Shown piece by piece: positions 1 through 11,800 of a stretch of DNA of 64,000 bases (position 1 is the stretch's first letter; the number at the start of each line of letters is the position of its first letter). The notes under the pieces are model-generated. The model saw only the letters and a list, made by a program, of their open reading frames with translations, was not told the DNA's origin and did not search any database. Position numbers and translations under genes: made by a program. Source of the DNA: Rhynchopus sp. YZ270_cl-10 (Eukaryota > Euglenozoa > Diplonemea > Diplonemida > Diplonemidae); assembly GCA_964035575.1 (NCBI GenBank), contig OZ037906.1:744001-808000 (forward strand). Reading direction: 5' to 3'.

Positions 1-150
1 CCCTGTCCTATCTGAATACTATCTATGTAATTTGACGCTCACCCCTCCCCCCCTCCCTTTCCATGGCTTCATAGTTCCGTCGTCCTCGTCCTTCTTCATC
101 CCGATGAACTCCTCACCTGCGTTGGGGTATGAAAGCCAGAGATCTGCGTT

Positions 151-341
151 GGGGATTTCATTATCTCTGAAGCTTTCTGGATTTCTCAAATTATCGTAGC
201 AGTTCAGATCTCGAATTTCAGCGAGAAATTATTCCAGAGACGAGATCATAACACGCACGATTCTTCCCATCGCAGTTGAGTGATTCGGTAAGCTCCATTT
301 AAAAAAAAAAGGTTAAAGAGTTTGGCGTTACGAAAACAAAA
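151..341 (+). repeat. 191-bp direct repeat, copy 1
   Basis: Bases 151-341 recur almost exactly at 783-973, in the same orientation and 632 bp apart. The unit begins GGGGATTTCATTATCTCTG and ends in TTTGGCGTTACG followed by an A-rich tail. No protein-coding potential is seen. The A-rich end after a fixed sequence would also fit a retroposed copy or a simple segmental duplication. Confidence 0.85.
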
Positions 342-782
342 GAAGGATTATATTTTGTGCAACCAAATATCAGCCTTTTTGTTTTCGGCTAGCCAACTCT
401 GCAACCGATAAAGGAAATCATACGGTATGATTTCTATGTGATGCAAATCGTTATGACACTCCAAATAATTTAGAATCTCTCCCGCCCGCCCACTCCTGAT
501 TTTGCAGAAGCGTAGCGATCGTTCTCCGTCGTGGTGTTCTTACTGAGGCTCTCCCCCCCCCCACCCAGACGGCGCTCAAATGGGTCAGGTACGCTGAGAC
601 ACTGCGGTCTGTTCTCTCTTCTAAGGTGAACTTTTGGTCGTGTGCCTTCACTGTGACGGGTTGGACAACATCCACCCTGGCTTGGACGATATTCAGCGTT
701 CTTTAGGTTTTGCTGGTCATGATACGTCGATCAATCGTATCCGATATTTAATTGATACTTGAGTTTTTCGCGCCCCTCCCTG

Positions 783-973
783 GGGGATTTCATTATCTCT
801 GAAGCTTTCTGGATTTCTCAAATTATCGTAGCAGTTCAGATCTCGAATTTCAGCGAGAAATTATTCCAGAGACGAGATCATAACACGCACGATTCTTCCC
901 ATCGCAGTTGAGTGATTCGGTAAGCTCCATTTAAAAAAAAAAGGTTAAAGAGTTTGGCGTTACGAAAACAAAA
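783..973 (+). repeat. 191-bp direct repeat, copy 2
   Basis: Second copy of the unit at 151-341. It ends in a longer and more variable A-rich tail (AAAACAAAAAAAC). The flanks of the two copies differ, which marks the repeat borders. Confidence 0.85.
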
Positions 974-1118
974 AAACAAAAACAAAAGAAAAAAAAAAAA
1001 ACTAAAGATGAAGAAAGAGGAAGGTACTTAACGTCCCCCCTTTTTTTTCATCCAAACTTATTACACGCACACCCCCCGCATATTTCCTCCCCGTTATATA
1101 TCCCCCCACTCCTGTTAC

Positions 1119-1145
1119 GGTGACGAAGCAAGGCTTAGGTTCATC
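1119..1145 (+). repeat. GTGAC hairpin repeat
   Basis: Reads GGTGACGAAGC, a short spacer, then GGCTTAGGTTCATC. GAAGC/GCTTA and TGAC/GTTCA arms can pair imperfectly. It matches the dispersed family described at 54743 and 34816. Confidence 0.6.
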
Positions 1146-1572
1146 TACCCAACTTTCCTCCTCCCCCCCTTTTGTTTTCGATGTGTGTAAACACAAGGCA
1201 TACTTCGTCTTTCAAATTTTTTTTCCCCCTCTTGTGTCACTTCATCCGGAAAAAGAAAAAGAAAATACAGCGGACTGACATTTATTGATCAACTCCGTAC
1301 CGGGCAGTCACTATCCGATGATGCTGAAAACAAATTTTTTGTTTTTTTTTTTGTTTTTTTGTAAAAGCTGCCACGGGGGAGGTGTCAACATACAGTCAAC
1401 CCAAGCACCAACGGTATTCATACCTTATAATGATACTGAGATATAAAAAAGGCCTTAGAAAAGGCCACAGAGCAACACGACCCGCCAAACCCGCTAGGAA
1501 CAAAGTTAAGAAAACAAAAAAAAAAAATAGCAGCGCAAAAAGGCTTCGGCCATTTTATTGAGTACAACCTCT

Positions 1573-1645
1573 ACAGTGAAATACATGACTTTACTTTGTG
1601 GCTTGCAATGGTAAAACCACAAAATCAAGTCATGTACTTCACTGT
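1573..1645. ncRNA. Strong 73-nt stem-loop, small-RNA precursor-like
   Basis: Arms 1573-1601 and 1617-1645 are inverted copies over 29 positions with about three mismatches (left arm begins ACAGTGAAATACATGACTT, right arm ends AAGTCATGTACTTCACTGT). The loop is only 15 nt. Size and near-perfect pairing resemble a miRNA-like precursor, but a very short inverted-repeat transposon would look the same. Function is inference. Confidence 0.45.
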
Positions 1646-2048
1646 TGTGTAGCCCCGCTAAGGTGAGGGTACTTCTGCGATTGCGTCGACACTATACGAT
1701 ATACGCAAAACACAACTACAAAAAAGTATCCACCTCTTGAGATAATTCCATCACCCATCTTCCTCTGCATCCCCCCCAATAGCAGCTCCTCCCCCTCAAG
1801 GCACCCTCCTCCCTCCTCCTCAACGGGTCGCCCCTCTCTCTTTCACCCCTTTCTCTTTCTTTCCCCATTTTTATTTGCGACATAAAAAAAAGAACCGAAT
1901 CACAACACTTTTTCTTTTACCCCCTTCCTCTTCTTCCCTTTCTTCAAAGCCATCTCTCTACAGACACACAATAACATTTCTCATTCTCGTTCTTCCTTAG
2001 GTGGACTAAGTATATAAATCTTTTACTTCTTTTTTTTTTTTCTTTCCA

Positions 2049-5000
2049 ATGGCGATTTCTTTCATGCGAGCCTTAGAAGGGGTAACCGGGGTGGACATTC
2101 TCGGAAGAGGACAGGAGAGTCCTGAGGATGTCGAACGGAGGGTTGCGTTGCACAAGAGGCTGGCTGCGGGGGTGGATCCTTGGCTGCGGTGGCGGGTGTT
2201 GGAGAGAGAGGTTCTGCAGGCGGGGCAGGTTGTGATGTTGGATGGCGCCACGGGAACTGAAATCGAGAGATTAGCAGGACCAGAGAGTATGAGCGCGCTC
2301 GGGTGGAGCTGCAGTGCGAACTTCACCTACCCTGATGTGGTCAAGCAGGTGCATTACCAATACCTTGCTGCAGGTTCTGACATTATCATAAGCAACACCT
2401 ACGCAACGAATGGGAATGTCATGCAAGGAGCCAACATGGGGCGTGTCTCAGGGTCGTGCACCAAAGCTGCGGTTCGCATAGCGCAAGAAGCCCGAGCAGA
2501 GTACCTTGAAGACAACCCTTCTGTGCAGAGAGATCCCCTCATTGCAGGCTCGCTTTCGTGCCACCCACCGAAGCAAGAAGAGGGCAGCTGTTTTGATGGT
2601 GGCGAATGGCCGGATCCGATGACGGAGATTGAAAACAACCAGGCGCATTGCAAGGTGTTGGTCGAGGCGGGGGTGGATATTCTCTTTGTGGAGATGTTGT
2701 GGGAGACAGAGCATGGCGAGCGTGCGGTCAAGGCGGCGTGCGACACGAACCTTCCTGTGGTGTTGTGTCTCGCGTGCCCCATCCAAGAGAACACTTCTGT
2801 CATGACTGCCGTCCGCGGGCAGCTTGCATGCAACCAACCCCTCAAGCTAGGAGGGCTAGGGGATGTGACCCTCAGCGCAGCTATCCAACGCTTCACAGCA
2901 GGGCGTGCGAATATTGTTGCGATATGCATCCACCACACACCACTCACACTGATGCCGCATGCGATATCAGCAGCACGGTCAGCTTGGTATGAAGGGGCAT
3001 CAAGACCCTGCGCGATGACGAATGTGATTAAGGAGACTAAGCGAGAGGCTTAGGGTCATCTAAAAGATTTTTTTTCTTCTTTTTTTTTTCATGTGTGTGA
3101 GGCACAGCTGATCAAGTGTTTGGGTTCGTTTTTGGTCATTAGGTTTTCTAGGTACACTGTGGAGAGAGCTTTGCATGTCAACTCTGTTTTATATTGGTGT
3201 CGTAGACGAAATAGTGTCGCACACACCACATACCACACAACCATCCCACAGGCCTGGCTATCTTGGCGCCTACCCAGAACACGGCACCTTCGAAATGCCT
3301 CACTGGAAGTACGAGAAGCTTCCGACAGAAGAGCTCGTTGGACATGCAGAGGTATTGTTGCACAGCCAAATTATATTTTTTGTTTTTTTTGTTTTGACAG
3401 AAGCAGGGTATTATAAAGCTTTTTCAAATTTTCAAACTTTATACGGTAGCGGAGCCCCTGGACTTAAACAAACTGATACGGAAAAAAACTGATTGATCGT
3501 TACTCCCTCAATGACGCTCTGGTAGTTCTTGAATCCCTTTGCCGCTGCTTGTTCCAAAAGGCTTTCAATGTTGTCGCAGAAGACACGTCCCTGAAAGAAG
3601 CCTTTGTCCACTTGTCATACGACTTATTGACATTTGCTGGTGGGTCAACGGCCTCCCGCACTGACGTTGACGATGGAGGTGGGGATGCTTGAGTTGGATC
3701 TTGTGCAAGGTTGAACATGTCAGCAGTGCTCCTCTGGGATACCTTCTGCTTCTTTCTAGGAGGCTCGGACATATTTTGTTTCCTCTTTTTTAATAATATT
3801 TGATTCGCCCACCAAAGGGAAATCACTGAAGATGTCCACCCTTTCGAATACAACTGTATGATTCTTAGGACTGAAACAGGGTTAATAACTACAGTGTTAC
3901 AAAAATATCGGAGTAAAAACCCTCCTCAGCGTTATGAAAACCCAGTCTTTTAAGTACAACAGCCTTCGGCGACGCTGCACACAGAGCCTACCTTGAGGTG
4001 GGCGATTTGTGAACAAAAAAAACGTTTATTTTTCTCTTTTCTCCTCACAGGTCTGGATACAAGGGTCCGGTGTGAACATGATTGGAGGGTGCTGTGGGGT
4101 TGGCCCGCGTCACATCGAGGTATGTGTTGTGTCCGGGGACAGATGTGTACCTCAGCCTTGTAGTAGGGGTCGGAAGAGAAAGCAAGCATGCTGGGTGCAT
4201 CGACAGCGTCCACCAAAGCGTGCTAAGAGAGATGCACAGTGAAGCTGTCTCATCCGTCATGTTGTTGGCGATGTGCTCAGCGGGTGTTGTGCCCAGTCAT
4301 TCAAGGTTTCACGACCCAGAGGATTAGTGGATCTATTTGAAAAAGAGTCCACATCTCCTTCCAGTTACCTTTATGCTACCAGTCAAGGCCTGCAGTATGG
4401 TGCAGGGTGAAAGACTTTCACGTTGCTGTGCAAGGTGCATATATCGGTCACGTGATCATCTCTCGTTGGTTTGCGCGACTTCTCTTTTTCTACATTGCGC
4501 CTTTCTTTTCTTTTTCTCAATTCCTAAGGTGACTAAGAGACTTCCTTTTCTTAACTCATCTCTTTTCTCTTTTCTCTTTTTGCTTCACAACCCACACACC
4601 GCAGGCACTAAGCGCAGCTTTCAAGAAGAACCCTGCAGATATTCCACCAGAGGGCCACCCTGCTGCCGAGCTTGTCAAACCCACTGCGGCACCTGCACTG
4701 TCAGGACCGCCACCCGCTCTGCCGTTGCCTCCAACACCTTTTCAGGACGGCCCAACCACCACCACCACTGTCCCCACCGAAGCAGTCCCTGCCCCCACCC
4801 TAGCAGCATCACCAGGGGAGTTCCAACCCGCACCAAAGGACGACATCACCGCAGAGTACATCCCCCCACCACCACCACCAGTCTTCCCTGCAGGCGTCTC
4901 CGCTTCGCACAGTGTGGTCTCCGCGTCGGCCACCCCATGCTCGGACTCACCTAGCCCAGACCTGGTGGTGGCGACACCATCCGTTAGTGAGGTGACCACA

Positions 5001-5438
5001 AAGACACCAAGCCCAGAACCGGCAAGCCCAGAGGATGTGCCAAAGGAGGCGCCTGGTACGTTCCAGGCACCGCCTGTTGCAGCGCAGTTTCAGGCCCCTC
5101 CGCCGGTAGAGAATGTGCCTGAGGTGGTGCAGAACGTTCCTGGTGTGTCTGAAGTGCAGCTCCCGCAGCCGCCAGGGTTTGAGCCACCTGCCGCCCCTGA
5201 GGAGGTGCAAAAGCCTGCAGAGACGCGCTCCCTCAGCCCCCTCTCCATGTTGCTTCAGGGCCTTCCCAAGCGTGACATAACAGGCCCGTCCAACGCCCTA
5301 GCAGCCTTCGCAGCCATGTCCGATGCGAAGATCCCTAAGGATGAAACACCAGAACCGCGCCTCCCCCCACCACCAGTCCATTTCGACCCTCTAGGAGGAA
5401 CGGAACTGCCTTCAGAGGCGAAGAGCCATAGTGATTAA
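2049..5438 (+). CDS. Homocysteine S-methyltransferase domain protein with Pro-rich C-terminal tail (4 exons)
   Basis: Spliced model: exons 2049-2986, 3252-3351, 4051-4119 and 4605-5438, giving 646 aa. All six junctions are GT/AG and keep frame. Family members transfer a methyl group to homocysteine through a zinc-bound thiolate. Visible signatures are VMLDGATGTE near residue 61, the first zinc-ligand region VAICIHHTP near residue 295, the segment AWPGYLGAYPEHG created across intron 1, and NMIGGCCGVGPRHIE in exon 3, carrying the paired zinc cysteines. Exon 4 continues the domain (LSAAFKKNP) and then becomes a tail of about 250 residues rich in Pro, Thr, Ser and Glu, which is unusual for the family and is probably disordered. 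The tail ends in KSHSD. Without splicing the first frame would stop at 3053 inside a dispersed repeat and lose the GGCC motif. Cytosolic location is inferred from the absence of a signal peptide. Start chosen at the first ATG after the pyrimidine tract. Confidence 0.85.
3031..3060 (+). repeat. GTGAC hairpin repeat inside an intron
   Basis: GGAGACTAAGC, then GAGA, then GGCTTAGGGTCATC. A perfect TAAGC/GCTTA stem is extended by GAC/GTC. It lies in intron 1 of the methyltransferase gene and supplies the stop codon of the unspliced frame. Confidence 0.7.
3150..3186 (+). repeat. TACACTG repeat (second short family) in intron 1
   Basis: GGTACACTGTGGAGAGAGC followed by TTTGCATGTCAACTCT. Similar sequences lie at 5506, 43555, 55401 and 62814, usually between T-runs. 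Confidence 0.6.
3352..4050 (+). other. Intron 2 of the homocysteine S-methyltransferase gene
   Basis: Donor GTATTG after GCAGAG, acceptor TTTTCTCCTCACAG. Phase 0 on both sides. It contains a 90-codon antisense open frame at 3500-3772. Confidence 0.8.
3500..3772 (-). CDS. Small hypothetical protein nested antisense in an intron
   Basis: An open frame of 90 codons runs on the minus strand inside intron 2, beginning MSEPPRKKQKVSQRS. The PPRKKQKV stretch resembles a monopartite nuclear localisation signal. The rest is Ser/Pro/Lys-rich with a segment SYDKWTKASFRDVSSATT. No family is recognised. It may be a nested gene, a fragment of a transposon protein, or chance. An upstream in-frame ATG at 3853 would add 27 residues of less gene-like sequence. 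No splice sites or companion exons are evident. Confidence 0.3.
   Translation of the reverse strand: MSEPPRKKQKVSQRSTADMFNLAQDPTQASPPPSSTSVREAVDPPANVNKSYDKWTKASFRDVSSATTLKAFWNKQRQRDSRTTRASLRE
4120..4604 (+). other. Intron 3 of the homocysteine S-methyltransferase gene
   Basis: Donor GTATGT, acceptor CACACACCGCAG, phase 0. Joins PRHIE to ALSAAFKKNP. Contains a variant GTGAC hairpin repeat at 4527-4560. Confidence 0.8.
4527..4560 (+). repeat. GTGAC hairpin repeat, variant, inside intron 3
   Basis: AGGTGACTAAGAGACTTCC, then a T-rich insert, then TTAACTCATC. The 5' half matches the family exactly, and the 3' half is shifted by the insert. Confidence 0.5.
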
Positions 5439-5857
5439 GTGGAAAGGGAGGGGATATAAATGGGGATGAGGGGGGGTTTCAGCGCTTAGTATTATCTTTT
5501 TTTTTGGTACACTGTCACGAGAGGGCTTTGTATTTCAACTCTACCTTTTTTTTTTTTGCTGTGAGGCGGGAAAAGAAAATTGTGTATGTGTATGTGTGTG
5601 TTCCCCTTAGTAGCAGAGGAGGGAGCTCTGTTGTTAGATTGTTTTTTTTTGGGGGGAAAAATCCGCTTTACTGACACCAAAAAAAATCTTACTTCGGAAT
5701 CTGTTACAAAATGATGAGTATTTTTTTTGTAGCTTTTTCCCGCTTTGAATACTCCCCTCCTCACCTACTCATGGTTCACACTTTGCTTACTCAAAATCAT
5801 TATTCATCCCCCCCGATAGGTGTTCACGCTTCTTGTATGATGTTGATATAAGCAAAA
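5439..5857. other. Intergenic region
   Basis: T-rich spacer between the methyltransferase and the cadherin-like gene. It holds one TACACTG repeat copy (5506-5543) and a GT-rich microsatellite near 5580-5600. No further gene seen. Confidence 0.6.
5506..5543 (+). repeat. TACACTG repeat
   Basis: GGTACACTGTCACGAGAGGG followed by CTTTGTATTTCAACTCT, between two T-runs. Nearly identical to the copies at 43555 and 55401. Confidence 0.7.
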
Positions 5858-8800
5858 ATGATGCACACAACGGTGTTGCTGTGGTGCTGTGTGCTGCTTT
5901 TGGTGCAGCTTGTTAGTGCAGCACCGCCCACCTTCTCTCAGACCACAGCACTGACTGCGACGGAGGACGCACCTACAACGTTTGTCCCGAACTTTATCAC
6001 CCGCCTGCTTGATGGAGACGGAGGGACGGACGGGTTCACGGGCACAGCTGCAGATGCGATTGTTGTGAACTACATGCCGAACTCTTTGTTTTTCTCGGTG
6101 CTCCCAACGATCACACCACCGACGACTGCGTGCGACCCATTTGGGTGCAACCTTGGTCTTACCTACACACTGGCGCCGTTTGCGTCAGGCACCGTGACGT
6201 TCCAGGTGCAGGTGACAGACGCAGCAGGTGAGGTAGGCGCAGTCGCCACCACAACGCTCGTTATTGCAGAGGTCAACAACGCACCAGAGCCCACGCTCGA
6301 CTCGTCCGTTGGGTCCGTAGGGAACCCCGTCACAATAGCGGAGAACGCCGGGGCACAGGCAAACGTTGTCCTGCTGTCGGCACCCATCCCACCAGGCCCC
6401 CCCGCAACAGTGACAGGAACGGCACCCTTCGGAGGGGAGTCGGGGCAGACAATAGCGTCGATCACCTGTGTGGCAGCAGATGGGTCTCTCTTCGATGCTG
6501 GTGGGCAGCCGGTGGTGGACACCGTGACAGGGCAGCTCAGCTACACACCCCTGCGGAACCGAGTGGGGACAACATCAGTGACGTGTCTTGTGCTCGACTC
6601 TGCAGATGACTCCACAACAACTGCAGACGACGCAAGCTTCACGTTCTTCATCCAGCTCGTGGCCGGGCAGGACTGTGCAGATGGGCAGGCAGGTGCCGTT
6701 GCATGCAACGGTCTTGAGCAGACCTGCTTCGACGACAACATGCCCAACGGAGACGACACGCTCAACAACGATTTTGTCTGCATCTGCAACAACGGCGGTC
6801 AGCGTGCCAACAGACAGGCGGCACCCACCTGCGACGACTGTGCGCCAGGGTCTGCTGGTGCGACGTTTTGCGCAGACATGTTCCTCCCTGCCAGGTGGTT
6901 CTGCGTGGACACTGACCCTGCCTCCTCAGCGCAGGGTGGGTTCACATGCAACTGTACAAACGGGGGCGGGCAGGGGACCACTCCTGCCACGTGTGACGAC
7001 TGTGCAGCTGGTGCCATTGGTGCTGTCACGTGTGCGCCAACGTCGTACTGTGTGGACAACGACAACGCCGACCCGTCACAGCAGAACAGCTTCCAATGTG
7101 TATGCAACAACGACGCCAACCGTGCTGCGCCTGCCAACAACGCACAGCCGGGTGCGAATGAGTGTGACGACTGTGCGACGTCTGCCTGTGGTGTGGGGCA
7201 GAGTTGCACGGACCCTGACAACGGCGACCCGACCTCGCAGCTGAACCAGGTGTGCCGATGCAACAACGGCGGTGGCACAGGAGTGGGCGCACCTGCACCA
7301 ACCTGCGACGACTGCGGGTCGAACCCCAACATATGTGGTCCTGGCCAGCAGTGCGTGGACCCCGACACCTCCCCAGCAGTGCAGGGCAACTACCAATGTC
7401 AGTGCAACAACGGCGGTGGGCAGGGTGTGGGTGGGCCTGCCGTGGTCTGCAACGACTGCGCAAGCTCCCCTTGCGGCGTCAACCAGTTCTGCAACGACCC
7501 TAACCCGAGCCCTGCCTCGCAGGTGACCGACTACACCTGCACCTGCAACACCGGCATCAACTACGGCACGGGCGGCGGCGTCGCTATCGGGTCCTCCGCC
7601 AGCTGCCCTATACCGCCACGTTTTGTACCGGGCCCTTCCATCCGCGTGCAAGAAGACCTAGCACAGGTCTTCACCAACGGCGCATGGCTCCCTGGCCCCA
7701 GCCTCAACGGCGGCTTCTCCGGTGCGTGGGCAACATTCGTCTCTGACTCCGAAGGGCCAGGCTTCACGGATAGCAACACACAAGCAAAGCAGTTCCAACT
7801 CACCTATGTCACCGGCACTGCAAACGGTGCGGGCGACGGCACTCAGATGTTCGCAGATGGGATGACACCTGCGATTGATGCAGAAGGCCGTCTCAGCTTT
7901 ATGCTCCGCCCCAATGCCTTTGGCAGTGTCACTTATAGTGTGCTTCTCGTAGACTCTGGACACCCGTCGGGTCTGCCTGCGCTTGCGGCAGGGGCAATCT
8001 GCCCTGGGTTGGATGTGTGGTGTATTTCGAACACATCGACTTTAACCATTGTTGTGGAGCCTGAGAACGACCCGCCGTCGTTCAACTGCACCAACTCATC
8101 GATTACGGTGCTTGAGGACTCCGGTTCAGTGGTGATTGCCGACTGGGCGCACAACATCTCTGCCGGACAGTACGAGCCACTCCAGGGGCTTGAGTTCCGC
8201 GTGCACACCGACAACCCTGGTCTGTTCTCGACCCAGCCCTACATCGACTACATCATGGGGAGCACTTCTGCTGATTTGAAGTTCACCCCCTTGCCCGACG
8301 CGGAGGGTGTGGCGGAGATTGACATTGAGCTGTGGGACTCTGGCCAGGATGTGGGGGGCGTTGTGCGGCGCAGGGTCGGGCGGTGCAAGCTGGTCCGCAT
8401 TGTGGTGCAGAATGTCAACGATAAGCCGACGTTTTCGAACAACGGTGCGGTGACGATTGTAGAGGATTCGTCGTTGACGGTGTTTGAGGCGTGGGCGACG
8501 CAGATCAAGGCAGGGAAGTGGGCAGGGTCGCGGGGGAACCAGGCTGTGGACGAGCAGGACCGTGAGGTGTACTTTTCTGTCAACTACACAGATCCTGCGG
8601 ATGCGCGGAAGTTCCTTGTACCGCCGTACATCAACCCGCAGTCGGGGGACCTCTTCCTTCACCCCGCGCCTGATCAGAACACCTTCGGCGGCCCCGTCGT
8701 CCTCAACGTGACGCTTGTGGACTCGGGTGGCCTCGCCTCCGACAGCTACCTCCTCACAGTCGTGATCCTGCCCGTCGACGACGCACCCTCCTTCGTCCCC

Positions 8801-11800
8801 GGCCCCAGCGTCATCACCGTCAACGAAGACTCACCCCTCTACAGAGAGATCTGGGCCACCCAGGTCAAGGTAGGTCCGCTCTTCGAGGGTGTCGGCCCCG
8901 CCCCGCTCTACGAGAACCAAACAGTCTTCTTCGAGACCGCAGTGGAGCAAGGCGACCTCTCGCTCTTTGCCCCCGGGTGGCCCCTGGTGCATCCAAACGG
9001 GACGTTGGAGTTCCAGCTCGCGCAGGATCAGTTTGGGTCCGCAACGGTGTCGGTGAAGTCGTTTGACATCGATCCTGTGACGGGGGTGACGCTGGCAGGG
9101 ACCGCAGCAACGGTGGTGATCAACGTGCTGCCTGTGAACGACCCACCCTCCTTCGAGGTGTTCAAGGATGTGATCCTCATAGAGAAGGGCTCGCCACGGC
9201 AGGCCATTAACCGCTACCTCACACACATTGTCACAGGGCCGGACAACGAGGTCAGGGAGAGTCTCACATTTGACGTCTTTGTGAATGACTCCACATTGTT
9301 CACAGCAGACGGCCAGCCAACAGTGGTGTATGCAGGGGGTAGTACAGCAGGGCTGGAGTATCAACCCGCAGCAGACAAGACAGGTGTCGTGAACGTGACG
9401 ATCCGTGCCATCGACAACGGCGGGACGGAGCGCAATGGGTCTGACGTTTTCACGAAGAACATTCTCATCATAGTAACAAACGTCAACAACGTGCCGGAGT
9501 TCGTCAGAGGGCAGGACATCACAGTGCTGGAAGACCAATGTAACTACCCAAATTCGTGCAACTTTTCGAACTGGGCGACATTCGTCACACCAGGCGTAGG
9601 CGAGAGGTCGACACAGGACGCCAACTTCCAGGTCAAGCCTTTCAACGACGAGATCTTCATGGTTGAGATCAAAGAACAGTTCCTGACGATCCCTCCGTTC
9701 TTTATTCCGGGTGCACTGCCGATTGACATTGTCGGGCACAACAAGACACTGTACAACCAGTTTGTTGCCATCTCCAACACGGGGCAGCCGTACAACCTTC
9801 CGGGGCGGCTGTACATGTACACCATGCCTAATGTGTCTGGTGCTTCGCTGGTGACCGCCACGCTTGTGGACGATGGAGAGAACTACACACTTCCCATCAA
9901 AGAGAGCCTGCCGCAGACGTTCACTGTGCGGGTGATCCCTGTGAACGACCCGCCGTCGTTCGTGACAGGCCCGCAGATCTATCTGGACGAGTGTGTCACG
10001 TCGATCTCGTCGCCTGGGTCGTGCAGGTACACATACCCGGGGTGGGCGAAGAGGATCTCGCCTGGCCCACCAGACGAAAGTGGACAGCGTGTCATCTTTA
10101 CAGTGGAGACGAACCAGCCTGAGATCTTCAAAGTGCTGCCCACGATAGACGGTGTCACCGGGACGCTCAACTTCGAGCTTGCCCCGTACGCACATACTGC
10201 AGGACGGTCGGTGGGCCTGCTGATATCTGCCTGCGACACGGGAGGGACACTGAACGGCGGTGTCGACTGCGTGCTGGAGTCCTTCAACCTCTCAATCGGC
10301 ACCACCGACGCGCCGGCACGCTTCGTGCCTGGCGACGACGTGATTGCCTTGGAGGACGAGGACTTCGTGCGGCGCCGCTTCTGGGCACGCAACGCAACGC
10401 TGGGGCGGACTGCGGGGGTGCCGAACTCGGGGCTGGCGGTCATTCAGTGCTTTGCCGATGACCCATCGCTGATTGCTTCCGGACCTAATGTGTCGCTGCC
10501 GGAGGGGGATCTGATTTTTGTGCCTGCACCGGACCAACACGGTTCGACGTTGGTCACATGCCCATTTGGCAACGACACCTCGCGTGCACAGTTTGTGGTC
10601 ACAATCATGCCTGTCAACGACCAGCCGACTTTCAGCATACGGAACCTGACCATCCCGCTGACCAACTACACCTCTGCCGCGGGGGGGAATGTGCTCATAG
10701 GTGCACAGGGGGGCAACCTCTCGAACAACAGCCTCGGCCTCTTCGACCCTAACCTCTTCTGGGCACGTGGCACCCTTGCGTCCAACACCTCTGTGGTGCC
10801 CTTCCCGGGGGTCATCCCTGGGTCCAATCTGCTCCCAGGGCCGTCAGGGTCGTATGGGGTGGTCACGCAGTTCACTTCGAACTATGTTATTTCAGGTATA
10901 ACTTTTTTTAAATTACTTCCAACTTAATTCAACTCTCTGCAGGAAGAGACATTGTGGTGTTGGAGAACTGGGATGGAAAGCACCCGGGGTATGTTGTGCG
11001 CTACATCGAACCTTCGTCGATCTCAGTAGGGCCGCCCGATGAGGTGTTGCAGCAGGCATACGACTTTGAGATGGACTGTGGCGGCGACAGTGAGATGTTC
11101 AGCACTGCCCCAGAGGTGTCGAGCTCGGGGGTGATATCGTTTCATCTGCGGCCACGGCGGTCTGGTATTGCACAGTGCCGTTTGACGCTTGTTGACACGG
11201 GTACGACAGAGCGGGGTGGGGTGCGCAGGTCTGGGCCGTTCTCGTTTTCCATTATCATCATCGATGTGAACAGCCCACCAGAGTACATCCGCGGTCCAAA
11301 TGTTGTTGTGAAGGAGGACCACGAAGTGTACTCACGGTCCTGGGCATCCGCAGTGTACTCAGGCGGGGACAACGAACTCCAGCAGGTAGCGCTCGACATC
11401 AACATCTCAAGCACGCAGCTAGGGTTGTTTGCTCTTCCGCCCTTCTTCCAGCCGTGGCCGACACCGAGTGTGCTGACGTTCCAAGCAGCACCCGATCAGT
11501 TTGGAGTCATCCACGGCTACGTCGCTGCGACAGACTCAGGTGGGGCACGCTCCACCATCAACGCTATGACCATCACGATCCTGCCTGTGAACGACGCACC
11601 GACGTTCACCCTGTCAACACAACGGATCCTCCTTGTCGAGGATGCGGCAGAGTACAACCAGCTCTTTGTCACGCAGATCACCCCAGGGCCGACGAACGAG
11701 CTGACCCAGGAGTTGCACTGGGAGGTGACACCTGTTGGGCTGGCGTCGAAGAACACATTTGGAACTGCGGGGCGGACCAGCCGTCTTGCGGACATGCTGC

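Larger units (their letters stand above)
1..2048. other. Gene-poor repeat-rich region
   Basis: No convincing coding region is seen on either strand. The stretch holds a 191-bp direct repeat pair, a strong 73-nt hairpin, one copy of the GTGAC hairpin repeat and long T- or A-runs. The last 150 bases before the ATG at 2049 are pyrimidine-rich, with an AG at 1999-2000 that could serve as a splice acceptor, but no leader exon is identified. Confidence 0.6.
2987..3251 (+). other. Intron 1 of the homocysteine S-methyltransferase gene
   Basis: Donor GTATGA, acceptor CCCACAG. Splicing rebuilds a Trp codon (TG|G) and joins SAW to PGYLGAYPEHG, the expected family sequence. The intron carries two dispersed repeats, at 3031-3060 and 3150-3186. 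Confidence 0.85.

Noticed and set aside
151-973. Pair of direct repeats as long terminal repeats of a small element
   Set aside because: The 440-bp interior shows no element-like features, the unit lacks typical end dinucleotides, and no flanking duplication is seen.
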